Assembly (NCBI GenBank): GCA_050084515.1
Contig: CM114271.1
Location: 63,240,001-63,304,000, forward strand
DNA from: Blasia pusilla
Taxonomy: Eukaryota > Marchantiophyta > Marchantiopsida > Blasiales
DNA: 64,000 nt
Direction of reading: 5' to 3'
The position numbers and the translations under genes are program-made. Below are positions 34,863-45,809 of the stretch, piece after piece (positions within the stretch are counted from its first letter, which is position 1; each line of letters begins with the position of its first letter). Under the pieces are notes generated by a model, which saw nothing but the letters and a program-made list of their open reading frames with translations, searched no databases and was not told the origin of the DNA.

Positions 34863-36404
34863 GTGATACAACGATCAGCTCAACGTTTCTCGTTATCCGG
34901 AACAGATCTTCATCGGAAAGGTATCATCGCCATTGATTGGGTGAGGTCCGCGTTTGTCATCCTCAACCGGAAAAAGAAAATCGGCATTGGTATGCACCTT
35001 GCCGGCACGGTCACCACATTGAATGTGAATTCTTGTAGCAACAAGATCCACCGTGCAATGCGTCCTGACAGGTCAGCTTTCACCATTAAGGGTCTGAGTG
35101 CAAAATGATCCACTTGAAAGACAAATTCGTACCCTAATAAATATGTCGGAACTTTTTACACGAGAAGACCATGCCTAACGCCTCTCGTTCGGTGGTTGTA
35201 TATTTCTGCTCTGCCGCCGATAGTTGTCGGCCGGCGTAGTAAATTGAAAATCATGTTTGTGCTCATCCAATTGGTGAGCACTACTCCAATGGCAAATGAG
35301 GACGTGTCTACATACACGTGGAAGGGTTTGGTCCAATCGGGGACCGGAAACAGAGCCTTTTGCAATCGTCTTTTAAGGTGTCAAATGCCACTTGGCACGC
35401 AGGTGTCCACTCCCATTCGATGGTCTTCTTAAGTAATGCAAGAAGAGCCTGCTTTTACGCGTAATCTTTAATGAACCGCCGATAATACCCGACATGTCCC
35501 AAGAATCCTCTCAATTCCCGGAGATTAGTGGGTGGTTCCAATGCGACGATAATATCCACCTTGGCCTTGTCGACCTCAATTCCCTTGCGCCAACACTCGG
35601 TGTCCCAAAGAGAATTCCTTGTTTCATAGCGATATAGGATTTGTCCGGATGAAGGGACAAATGCACTTCGCGACAACGTGCGAGTGTTAACTCTAACTTT
35701 TCAAGATGTTCGGCCTCCGTGCTAAAGATACAAAAATCGTCTAAAAGATTTTGATTTAACTTCCGAAGATACTCTTGGAAGATGGAGATCATCATCCGTT
35801 GGAAAGTAGCTGGGGCATTGCACAACCCAAAAGGCATTACGCGATATGCGAAAGTTCCCCAGTCCGTCGTGAATGTTGTGAGGGGACGATCCTTTTCTCT
35901 TATGGATACCTGGTTGTACCCCGAATACCCGTCCAAAAAGGTATAACGCTCCTGCCCGGCCACTTTATCCAAAATAATGTCGGTGAAAGGTAGAGGATGG
36001 TGGTCTTTTAAGGTGGCCGCATTTAATTTCCGATAGTCCTGGCACACTCGGATTTTGCCCGTTTGTTTTTTAGGCACAATTACGATGGGCGACACCCACT
36101 CGCTGCTTAACACCGGATAGATTATTCCTGCCTCGAGACGGTGATCGATCTCGTCCTTGACTAACAATGAGTACTTTGGGTTCAGTCGATATTGTCGCAT
36201 TCGCACCGGGACCGCGCCTTCTTTAAGATCAATTCGGTGTTCACCATATTGTGCGGGAATGCCTCTCATTTCATCCATAGAGTATGCAAAGACATCCAAA
36301 TACTCAAACAGTAGTCTTTTATATTTTATAAGTGTGGTAGGAGACAAATCCGCCGAAAGGCGTAGAGATTTTTGATCTGCAATATTGACCTGGACATAGT
36401 CCAA
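34863..36404 (-). pseudogene. reverse transcriptase and RNase H of the Athila-like element
   Basis: The RT (36404-35511) carries PVRMRQYRLNPKYSLLVKDE, EWVSPIVIVPKK, RVCQDYRKLNAATLKDHHPL, YTFLDGYSGYNQV, YRVMPFGLCNAPATFQRMM and LLDDFCIFS, in which the usual F-x-D-D box is LLDD. Frame damage begins near 35610. The RNase H follows with HVYVDTSSFAIGVVL (about 35320) and VDHFALRPLMVKADLSGRIA (about 35090). The long uninterrupted RT frame fits a recent insertion. It copies the element RNA into cDNA, primed at the site near 39671. Confidence 0.9.
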
Positions 36405-36565
36405 CTCTAAACTAGAAGGTGCTATGACCTAGCTTCTCTTCCTCTCGAGTCGACCTTGGCTTGGAGGGCATGCGCCTCCTCATCTATTTCATAACATTCT
36501 AAGTAATATACATTGGACGAGGACTCAAGAGCGGTGGTGTTGTCTTGATCTGACGATAGCCATCG

Positions 36566-36950
36566 TTAGTCGTGGCCTCTCGTTGAGGTGGTCGAGATTT
36601 CCACAAGCCTGATGAGCCGCCGAGTCCTAATTCGGGCGCCTGGAACGTGAACGCCGCTTTTCCAATCTGTAGTCACTCGCGCCATACAGCCAGGGTCTTT
36701 TGATGAACAAAGGATAGCCCGTCGCGTTAAATCGAAGACTAAGTAGTCCAACATAAACAACACCCCCTCGAGCATGGTCGGAATTTTGAGTCGTCCGAGG
36801 GTCTCTTCCGGGATTGATCTGCAAACCGCAAGTACTTGTTCAGGCTCGCACACCGTGTACCTAGGCCCAAGCCGTTTTGTTCGTCATAATATTGATTCCG
36901 CTTCCGAATCAATGGGGACCTTCTTAATGGTATGGCCTCAATCTCCACCT
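36566..36950 (-). pseudogene. protease-like region of the Athila-like element
   Basis: Between the zinc knuckles and RT, the minus strand encodes YTVCEPEQVLAVCRSIPEE and, in a shifted frame, LFIKRPWLYGASDYRL. The latter resembles the conserved LLGRPWL segment at the end of plant gypsy retropepsins. The catalytic D-S/T-G motif was not identified with confidence, so the call rests on position and the end signature. Confidence 0.45.
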
Positions 36951-37260
36951 CCACTTCGGGGCTCCCAAGTCCTCAACTTCGAACGAACGTCCACCATCGG
37001 GTATGCTTCGCTGCCTTCCGGTCTTTGCGGCTGATTTTCCATCGCTACAGATTTTTTTCAGATATCTTTGGGTTATCCATTAGCAATCGCAGGAGGGTTA
37101 TGTTGGCCGGTGTTGACGCCAAGTCCCTCAGTAAATCGTACGCTTCTAGGACCAGTGGTGATGTCGCCATGGCTTGGACTGTCGTACTTGGGTTGGCCTT
37201 TGCCTTCTCTGGGGTCTGTTTCCCCTCTGGTTCTTGGGCCTCCCGCACTTGAGCACGGAC

Positions 37261-39149
37261 CTAGTCCTCCACGTCCTGATGGAAGTATTTCGGATGACTT
37301 CGGTCAAAGGCCGGGTCCACATCGCCTTTGAGGATGGCCTTTCCGGCACGTAAGGTGTTCACCGCTTTGTTCTTGGGCTCCCGAGCTTCGCGCAAAGACG
37401 AAGCACCCTTCTTTACCTTTGGGGTCCCCGCGATCTGACTCTTTGATCTCGTGATGACCACCAACACTGTTTCTTGAAATTCTTTGGGCCAGTCCGATGA
37501 TTCTTTGTTGGCCCCTTGGGTCGAGTCTTCCTCGCTGATGGTGACTCGCTTTGGTCTCGGGGACACTACTTCTTCCACCCGGACCAGTTGTACATTTACA
37601 TCATTCTTGGGCTCTGGTTCAGCCGCTGGAGTATTTACATACCTGACCAACAAACGTGGAACCTTAGGCTCCGGGCATTCCACGGCCGTGTGCCCGCCCT
37701 TCTTGCAGTTCCCGCATAAGGGATTGAGTCCCACTGGTCGCTTCGGGTTTGGGCAATTATTGGCCCAGTGGTCTGCTGCGCCACAGTTATAACAACAATT
37801 TCTCTTGATGGGTGGCGTGAAGGCTGCCGCACCCATAATCTGTCTCAGGGGTCTCTGTTCCCCGTATTCCGGAGGTACATACCGCGTGATCCAGCCCCTT
37901 CCAGGGTTTGGGGGTGGCACCGCTTGCACGGCATAGCACCCTTCCCACTGCTCTGGTTCATACCATCCTTCTTCAATAGGAGCCTCTTCTTGGACCCACC
38001 GCAGATCCCGCTGAGCAGGGCATTCTTGTACAGTATGCCCCTGGGGTACACCAAACGTTGGGCCTCATCAGCCCGGGTCGTCTTCTGGGGTCCTTCTGGG
38101 CCGCCAGATGTACCTTCAACTCAGCCATTTGTTTACTGAGTTCCTCCATGGCCGATTTTCCGGCCTTCCTTGCCGTCCCTCTTACCGGACTTTCCGACCG
38201 CTGAGGACGACGCTTGGTACTTGGTCGGGTTTTAGTCTGGTGCTTGGGGAGCGATGACGCTGCTCTTCCCTTTCCTTTTAGCTTTTACCTCCTGCTCCGA
38301 GTCCAAGGACTCGGACGAATCCTCTGTAGAGGATTCCGTGTCGGTGGAGGACGCTTCGTCTTCGGACGAAGCACTAGTCTGCGACGCCCCTCTTCGTTGG
38401 TGACGCCATCTTCGTGTTCGGCGGGACTTTTCTGAAGCTTTGTACGCCTTAGCAGAGGCTATGACTGCCTCTAGGGAATCCCGTTGACCTCTCCAGCAAT
38501 ACCTATCCATTTCTTTGGACAAGCCAGACACAAACCAATCTACCAATTGGGAGGTAGTCGTGTGTTCTAGCTTATTCACAAGGCTCCGGAACCGTTGGGT
38601 ATATTCCCGGAGAGTTTCCTTCTTTCTTCGCTTCAGGTCGCGAAGCTTTGTAAGAAGCCTGTCCTCGAACTCCAAGTCGCGGAACTCATGTAGGAAGGAT
38701 TCCACAACCCTTTTCCAAGTCTCCGTGACTTCTGCTCTGAGACCTTCATACCACTGGCTTGCTCGCTTCTTGAGCAGGCCCGGAAAGACTTGTAACAAAT
38801 CCTCCTATGCCCCTTCCCCGTTGGCTTTTGCGACATGGGTGAATTCAAGAATAAAGTTATCCACATCGTCTCGTCGGCCTCCAGCAAAGGTGGGGTACCT
38901 TAGCAAAGTTTTTCTAGTGTTGGCCATGGGCACTGCTCTCCTGCTAGCTCCCGGGCTTGATGCTCGAGAAGGAGGAGGTAAAGGTGCCGCCCGAGGTGCT
39001 CTGATCGGCTCCTCGCTCCCTGACTCTCCAAAGGGGTCCCAGGACGACTCTTCGTCCGACTGCGAACTGGCAGGGGACGTAGTGGGAAATTTGTCCCTTT
39101 CTTTCTTCTTGGTCTTCGTCTTTGGACGAGGACGAAGACTCAGAGACAA
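37261..39149 (-). pseudogene. gag with two CCHC zinc knuckles, Athila-like element
   Basis: The frame opens upstream of LRPRPKTKTKKKERDKF and passes RYPTFAGGRRDDVDNFILEF. It meets one TAG near 38805 and continues in 38798-38232 with RASQWYEGLRAEVTETWKRV, EFRDLEFEDRLLTKLRDLKR and KKETLREYTQRFRSLVNKL, the retrotransposon gag core. A Ser/Glu/Asp-rich linker follows. In 37929-37261 two knuckles appear, CYNCGAADHWANNC and CGNCKKGGHTAVEC, both with complete C-C-H-C ligands. The protein packages the element RNA. Damage is slight. Confidence 0.88.
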
Positions 39150-39670
39150 ACCAGGGGGTCTCCAAGCCGGTTGGTGTTCCTACTGCCTACTACGCCGATC
39201 GGCTCGCTGCTCTCGCGAAGAGGGCTGAGAGCCTTCCATAAGTCTCTTGGGGGATTTGGCAACTCGCAATCACCCCCACGGTGGCGATAGGGTAAGGGTC
39301 CATGGATGGAGGTTAACTACTGATTCTTTTTACATCTACAGGAGGGTGTCTGGTGCTCCTATGCTTCCTGCCAGGTTTTCCTCCCATAGACAGAAGTACC
39401 GGGTTTTCACCAAGTACAACTATCGTCCATGGGCGGAGCACCGCTCGGCTACCGGTTCTTTGACCATTCTAATTAGTTGGCCTATCTTCTCTAGCACCAA
39501 TGCAGAAGCTGTATTGTTATCTTCAAGCATACATTGTCTTACAGGGGCGCTAGAGCTAGCCGATGGTCTTTAGTAAGAATTAGAATGTGGGTTGTCTAGG
39601 AGCGAAGCTTCTTTCTCCATTCCCTGCTTCCCCATGGATCTTTCTCTCCCTTCTCAGCCAAGGATATGAT

Positions 39671-39687
39671 CCCCGGCAACAGCGCCA
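39671..39687 (-). other. primer-binding site of the Athila-like element
   Basis: On the minus strand TGGCGCTGTTGCCGGGG lies about 18 bases after the 5' LTR. It resembles the TGGCGCCGTTGCCGGGGA primer site typical of Athila/Tat elements. Confidence 0.75.
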
Positions 39688-39705
39688 AAAAAATCTTCGA
39701 CTATA

Positions 39706-40665
39706 TGTAATGTCTAAGTGTTTCTTATTTACAGTCAATTGTAGAGTTTGATCCCCAAGAGGATCATTGTTGGATGAAAAGAGAGTATAAGGTGATGATT
39801 ATGTTGTAAAAGTGTAATTGATTATGTAATTCAATTGTAGTATTCCAGTATCAGCTTCCGATCCTTCTTAGTACCTATGTTTTCTTCTTCAATTCTCTCG
39901 AGTGGAGTTTAAAGGACGCTCAAGCAATTTGTTCTCTCATCATCTCGGAACCTCACAGAGACCTCAAGAATAAAGCTGGCTTCTCCTACTTTCGGAACTC
40001 AATCCGTCGGGGCAGGTTACTCTCTGTCAAACAGATTTCATACAACTTTATATTGATTATTCCATTGATGAGAAAGGTTCGCCTGATTCACTCTTCACTC
40101 GGCAGACCCAAAAAGAATGTTCAGACATAAGCATCGCATATCAGAATGAATGAATGAATGCTTTACTACTCCATCAAGAATTGGAAGACTTCAAAGTATC
40201 GACAAAGGGTCGCGCCCTTTCCTAGTCTCATTTTGTAAACTATGTGTCGTTTCGAATCTCAATCATGCTGAATTTCGCTGCGCTAAATTTCCGGAGGACG
40301 AAGTTCTTCTTTCTTCTTCGTGCTTCGTGCTTCGCTCTTTGTTCTTCGTGCTTCGTGCTTCGTGCTTCGCTCTTCGTGCTTCGTTCAAGAGCGAGGTACT
40401 TCGTATATAGAGCTTCGTTGAGCTTTGTTAGACTTTGTTAAGCTTCGCTGGGCTTCGCTGAGCTTCTTATATACTTCTTTACAGCTTTTGATTCTCCTCT
40501 AAGGCAAATCCTTGATCTTTATCTCTCTGCCTTGTCTTCGGAGCTTGGTGATTCACTTATTCTTCTTCATAATAATAGATAATCATAATCAAAATCATAA
40601 TATACAAGAGTCTTCGTTGAATAAAAAGATATATTCTTCAAGATTACAAAATTGTGGGTATCACA
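39706..40665 (-). repeat. 5' LTR of the Athila-like element (960 bp)
   Basis: Begins TGTAATGTCTAAGTG and ends GGGTATCACA on the plus strand, identical ends to 30195-31383. It lacks the internal segment of about 250 bases of the other LTR and has extra CTTCGTG units near 40320-40385. Scattered substitutions amount to about 2%. Confidence 0.95.
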
Positions 40666-41033
40666 CATGTGCTCACCACTCCCTTGAGAATCATCACCTT
40701 GCCCGTTCCCGTAGTCCTTCTCTCTCTGTAGTTACTACTTATTTTTGGCAATGCATCTTAATGGCCTTACAACGTGTAGAAGCTTTGGCATTCATGCGTC
40801 GTGCGGAGGTGGTGGAGGGCCGCTGTCCTCGTCATCCGTTCACGTCTGACCAACCACTCGTGTTCTTGTTAAATTTTTTTGAGGCTATCAATCGTGTAGA
40901 TCGTTAAGTCGGTGGTTGCCTTGGCTAGTTGCCATTTTCTTTTTACATTCCATTATGCATTTCTTTACTCTTCTTTTGAGATATTATTTACTTTTTTGGT
41001 CCTCTTTTGAGGTTTATTTTATAATAAAATGGA

Positions 41034-41225
41034 TATGTTTTAGTAGGACAACTAGGATATAAAGAGGTTCCTTCCTTCTATTCTAGTTCTAGTAAGATTC
41101 TTAGTCTTCTCTAAAGATGTGTTAGTTTGTGGCTTTGCAAGTCATTAGGAGGAGCTACTAGAGAACACATGGTGGAGAGGAGCTTGTGAAGACGGTAGGA
41201 GTTTGCAACTCTCATTAATCTTGCA
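41034..41225 (+). repeat. copia-A 5' LTR, second part
   Basis: TTTTAGTAGGACAACTAGGA, AAGTCATTAGGAGGA and GAGTTTGCAACTCTCATTAA match 62570-62766 of the 3' LTR. It ends CTTGCA directly before the primer-binding site. Confidence 0.9.
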
Positions 41226-41238
41226 TGGTATCAGAGCT
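41226..41238 (+). other. primer-binding site of copia-A
   Basis: TGGTATCAGAGCT immediately after the LTR, complementary to the 3' end of initiator tRNA-Met as in most plant copia elements. Confidence 0.95.
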
Positions 41239-41390
41239 AGCTTTTACTTTAATCCAATTACTTTGCCTTTTGTTTTTTACATCATTTTCATGCATCTATA
41301 GAGAGGAGAGTTTCTTGAATTCATTATTGCCCAATAGTCATTACGCAGTATTGTAGTAGTAGTTCTTAGTGGATCTACATTGCCTTCATG

Positions 41391-42163
41391 GCCTCATAAT
41401 CTAGAAATGAGTAGCAGATCGATTGGTTGGATGAAGAAAACTATGGCACATGGGCTTTTGGCATGGAGTATCTCTTGAGATCCCGTAATAACTTCAAAAA
41501 AATTGAGAATTTGGATGGTGGGAAGACTTGACGAGTGAAGCTCCGAGTCATAAGAAGTGGGACTTTGAGGAGATGGAGGCACGTTCACATATACATATCA
41601 AGAAGTGCATCTATCAAGGCATCACAACATACACATATCAAGAAGTGCAAGTCCGCACTTGAGATGTAGTCTAAACAAGAGGATAAATACTGCAAGAAAG
41701 GATGGTATTACTTGCCAAATCTACTTGAGGTGCAAATTATATGGGCTTCGCTATGTAGATGGATCTTCCATGAATGATTTCATGCGAGAAATCTTTGAGT
41801 TACGTGATAAGCTTGTTGAGTTTGGAGGAGAGGTGAGTGATACAAAAATTCCTTTCATCATCCTTTCTCCATTACCTAATTCTTGGGAATCTTTGATTCA
41901 AACTCTTGGATCACGAAACGAGGATATTATCAAGGACTTTGTAAAGTCCATCCTCTTTGAAAAGGAGGAACGAAAGAAGGAGAAAGGTACACCTTCTTTT
42001 GAAGCAGTGCTCACCATGCATTCAATCTAAGCGGAAAGTTGTCTCAAAATTTGCAAAGAAAGGGAAAGGCAAGAGCAACAAATTGAAGAGTACTTTTAGA
42101 GCATGTGGAGAGAAGGGTCATTGGAAGTATGATAAAGAATGTTCAAAGGCAAAGGATGGGTGA
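41391..42163 (+). pseudogene. gag of copia-A
   Basis: The frame 41605-42030 contains MNDFMREIFELRDKLVEFGG and ILSPLPNSWESLIQTL, the pattern of the UBN2/gag-polypeptide family of copia elements. After a shift, ACGEKGHWKYDKEC near 42097-42140 is a zinc-knuckle remnant with its first Cys lost. Before it, near 41400-41470, the WLDEENYGTWAFGMEY-like start of copia gag can be read across a stop. Multiple stops show that this is an old copy. Confidence 0.75.
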
Positions 42164-42199
42164 TGGTAGCAACTACAAGTAGAGTGGTTGTACTTGCAA

Positions 42200-42882
42200 T
42201 CCATGAGATCCTTTCATCAAATTCACTTCCTCTCCAACATTTTGTCTATATCGATAGTGCTAGAGATGTACATATTTAGCAAGATTGATCAAAGATTCTT
42301 AACTTTGATGAGGATGCCTTTGTGCATCTACATGGATACAATGGTATAGGAGGAAAATCCCGTGGTTTTGGAGAGATGCACATTTTTTTGCACAATTTAA
42401 AGGGAGAAGATGTTAAAGCCTTCATCAAGAATGCTCATTGGGTTCCTGAGGCACAGGAAACTTTGTTATTGGCAACTACTCTTTGCATGCATGCTTTTCG
42501 GTTTAACTTAGATGGGAAGGGCAAAGAATGGATTCTCCCAACCGGGAAAATTTTATCTTGTGACAAGTTGGAAGGCAAGGCATATCTCATTCCATGTGAG
42601 ATTGAGGAGGAGAATCCAGACCTTATTCCAAGTGTCTCTATGGGCCGAACTTTCTAAGAATGGCATCATGCACTTGTGCACGCATCTGTGGAGAAAATTC
42701 AAGAAGCGGAACAATCTGGCGCCGTGGAGGGACTCCACATTAAGGGAGGCAAATAATTCATTCCAAGATGTGAGTCATGCATCGTTGGGAAGGGCTCACC
42801 GTTTGCCTCTCCCAAACACACACAAGCATGCCAAATTGATCTTGGAAGTTGTCATCTCCGATCTTGGCTATTCTAATACACT
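42200..42882 (+). pseudogene. protease and pre-integrase region of copia-A
   Basis: FVYIDSARDVHI near 42240 is where the D-S-G-A active site is expected (here D-S-A). It is followed by WVPEAQETLLLATTL, as usual for copia protease ends. The GAG-pre-integrase HHCC region follows with WHHALVHASVEKIQ near 42660 and a later C-x2-C pair. The core start LILEVVISDL (about 42835) is cut at 42882 by MTase-gypsy copy 2 and continues at 59810 with SFSGARWLAVLINN. Confidence 0.75.
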
Positions 42883-43375
42883 TGTCACATCTGAGTAGCC
42901 GTTAGGTAGGGATCTATTGCAGTGATGACAAAGAGAGCCACCGAACTATCATGAGTATAACTTCATCTTGAGGTGTCGGATGGGGTTGAGGATAGTTCCG
43001 TTGAGTCAAGAATGTCGTTCTTGACCCCAAAAGGAACTTTCCTTCCGGGGTCTTTCACAACCGGGTGACTTATCCAGCAAGTCACCCGCCCTTGGTAACC
43101 TGTGCACACAGGTCACCAAGAGGGTTGCTATCTTTAGGGGAGGACCCTTTTGGCTCTTCCCACATCTATTTATAGGAGAGAGATGGCTTTCTCAAGCCAT
43201 CTTTCTCATGTTGGGCCATTGGTGTACCATTCTTGCTCGTATGTGTGAGTTAAGACAAGGTGCTAGCGTCTGGATTCCTTGATAGCATAGGGTGGACGAG
43301 GCTTAATATGCCAATGTAGATTGAAGAATGGATTTTTAGGCCCGTTGTTCTCTTTTTTCTATTATTTTTACATGA
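42883..43375 (+). repeat. 5' LTR of MTase-gypsy copy 2 (main part)
   Basis: Starts TGTCACATCTGAGTAG and matches 59196-59685. It contains TATA (CTATTTATAGG at about 43166) and a 9-bp stem hairpin at 43181-43202. Homology with the 3' copy fades after about 43375, so its exact end and the primer-binding site are unknown. Confidence 0.7.
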
Positions 43376-45809
43376 GAAAGATGCAAGAGGGCAAGGGGGA
43401 CTCGTTGTTTGCAAGTAGGCAAATGAGTTGCCTTGGTTGGGAGCCCTTGGAGACGTTGGTTGACATTTGCGTTGTCCATTTTTACTCAGAGTGAGAAAGT
43501 GGGAATGTAGTGTAGGAGTTTTGTTCCATGCATATGCCATTGGTGTAGAGGGACAAGGTTGGTGCTCACACAGGAGTATAGTCGACATGAGAGCATAGGA
43601 GCGTAGGAGCGATCCTATGCTCACATGTTGGGAAGAGTAAGAAATGAATTTGAGAAGCGAGCTCGGAGATGGTGAATGAAAGTGGGGGCATGAAGGCTGA
43701 CTCATAGGGAGTTGGGCCCCGACTTGAAGTTGGGTAGCATGCGCCTTGGAGTAAAACGAGGTTCGAAGAAGGTTCGGGGGCTTTAATATGATCCCATGTA
43801 GTTGTGTAGCTGGGGAGTTGAGACATGGCCATGAATACGGCCTTAGGGAGAGCCTCGTGGCTAAGAATTAAAGCCGGCTCATAGGAACCATGCCGTGTGG
43901 AAAAGACACGGGCAAGTCGAGAGAGAGTTCGGAATTGGAGTGGAGGTTGCATAAGGAGCCGTGCCAGAGCACGTGTACATGGTGAAAAGGATGGGAGAAG
44001 AGGCAGTGGCTAGGGCCATGTGGCCTCAATGGCGGAAGGAAGGAGTTCGGATTCCAAAGGAGGAGCCAAAAATTTGTCAAGAAGACTGTCCATGTGTGCT
44101 CATTAGAGATTGCGGAGCTAGAGGGAAAAACGTAAGGCTCCATATGGAGCCACGAGTTTTTGAGGTAGTACAAGGCTGTGTGGGCTGTCTTATTGACGGA
44201 GATAGGTACGTAGTAAAGGAAAACATCCTTGCATAGGAAAAAAGCATGATGAAATGGGAGAAGGAGCTCCAAAGAGTGCGGGGCATTGGCATAGGGCATC
44301 TTGTCCAAATGGAGGTAGAAGGCCGAACTGAGCGTGGTTAGAGTTTGGGACAGAGGCCCGCCCTAGAGAGAAAGTGTAGGCCGACGGGAACGTCATATAG
44401 GGTCAGATTAGGGCCACTCATTTCCTCCCGACGGGGGACAAATATGGGGACAGAGGAAATTCTCATGTAGTCCACAAGAGTGGACTTTATTGAATAATAA
44501 TAATAACTTCTTATAAACAAGAATTTAAAAATTGATATCGTCCAAAAGAGGACAAAATTCTCGTTTGGTCGTCCCTAAAAATTATTTCCGTTCCCAAAAA
44601 CGGGAGCCGTGTGTAGGTATCTGTTTCTTCAAACGGGCATTCGCCGTTGCCACGACTCCCAGGGGCCTCCCAACTCCGGCAGTGAGTGGCCCTATTAGGG
44701 TCACAAGTTGGCGCCAAGCAGGTAGATCACATTTGAAGCACTGTAGCCGAGGAGTGGAACATATGGGATTGCCACGATGGGAGAGATTGAGTTGAGAAGA
44801 AGGAAAATGCATGGAGTGCATGGACGGGTGAGCCGCGTCCATAGGGAGGCGCGCCCGAGTTAGGGCGCGACTAGAGATAGGGCAAACATACAGGAGTATG
44901 AAGAAGGATGTACAAGGGGAGGTCAGGTGGCAGAACACCTATAGGAGAATGACAGAGAGGGAGGGCCACACACGGAGCGTGCCCGCCCAAGGGGGACGAA
45001 GCCGCATCCATAGGGGACGCGTGTCCGACCCAAGTCGGAATCAAGTCAACAAGGGCTGGAGTAAGCCGTGTGGCATCACCATGTCATACAGTGGCAAGGT
45101 GCGAGGGTGAGAATTGAGTGACGTAACCAAGGGAGGTGGTAACAGGGTTGGGGCATCGAAGATGGTACGATAGTTGAATGGGAGTAACGTGGTTAAGGGA
45201 GACATGGTTGAATTCGACTGACCATAGTTTGCAAGTTACATGGTTAGAGGGGCTAAAGGGTTGATGAGAGTCATATGGTTGGGGTGATATGGATATTTTG
45301 CGCCGTTCAGTTGGGATGGAGTGATAGTATGGTAATGTCGACGGGTGGTCCACATTCGCTAACGGGAGGTTCTTGACGTGTTGTACGAGGAGATAGTTGT
45401 GCTACGAAAGCTGCCGAGCCAAATGGAGGAGTGAGTGTTGACGGTGCAGTAGGTTGGAGGGCGTGATCAGGTTACCCATTTGAGTCCCTTTTCCCGCACT
45501 TATCTTGTGTGATTGAGAGTGATGGGTATCAGGTAGTTGCTGGTGTTAGATGGATGTAGCGATGGTGATGAGTGTAGACTCCTTTCATGTTCAGCATGTT
45601 TGTATGGCGGTTGCTAAGTAGGGGTCGAGTGTATGACCCGAGTATATATTGGGGATTAGGTGAGATAGTGAGGAGGCTCAAGATGAGCCCGAGTATTGAG
45701 TGAGCGTGAGGATGGGTATGTCATCACAGGGTTACCATTAGCATAGGTGAGCTAGTGAGCAGCGCATGAGACTCTTGGTGAGTCTGAGTGTTTGAGTAAG
45801 TGAGACAGG
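43376..45809. other. untranslated leader of MTase-gypsy copy 2, no gene seen
   Basis: About 2.4 kb of G-rich plus-strand sequence with no conserved protein on either strand. Minus-strand open stretches at 43250-44308 overlap the LTR and have no recognisable features. Confidence 0.5.

Larger units (their letters stand above)
30195..40665 (-). mobile_element. Athila/Tat-like Ty3/gypsy retrotransposon with extra 3' gene
   Basis: Complete 10,471-bp element read on the minus strand. It has LTRs at 39706-40665 (5') and 30195-31383 (3'), both TG...CA, and a CATGT target duplication at 30190-30194 and 40666-40670. A TGGCGC-type primer-binding site lies at 39671-39687, and a purine tract (GAGGGAGGGGGTA) abuts the 3' LTR. 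Internal order: gag 39149-38232, zinc knuckles near 37790-37680, protease-like 36950-36566, RT 36404-35511, RNase H 35365-34863, integrase 34812-33601, then a further gene to 31423. The LTRs differ by only about 2% in the aligned part, so it is younger than its hosts. Primer site and RT style (EWVSPIVIVPKK, LLDDF) fit the Athila/Tat branch, which lacks a chromodomain. Confidence 0.93.
29031..41033 (+). mobile_element. LINE-B, 5'-truncated copy interrupted by a gypsy element
   Basis: 29031-30194 aligns by eye with LINE-A from about 10384, and 40666-41033 aligns with LINE-A 12060-12410, so the gypsy element 30195-40665 sits inside it. It is truncated 5' within the RT. It also lacks about 540 bases between TTCTATTG (29287) and the GCTCCCGCA segment, which removes the catalytic ADD box. 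The endonuclease-like part remains readable at 29700-30190 (YICGDPIDAKGIHIL and LRIDLVMS), with the second knuckle Cys region changed. It inserted into the copia-A 5' LTR, whose sequence resumes with TTTTAGTAGGACAACTAGG. Confidence 0.85.

Noticed and set aside
43250-44308. Minus-strand open frames of up to 151 codons
   Set aside because: They overlap the LTR and leader of MTase-gypsy copy 2, and the only similarity between copies is LTR homology.
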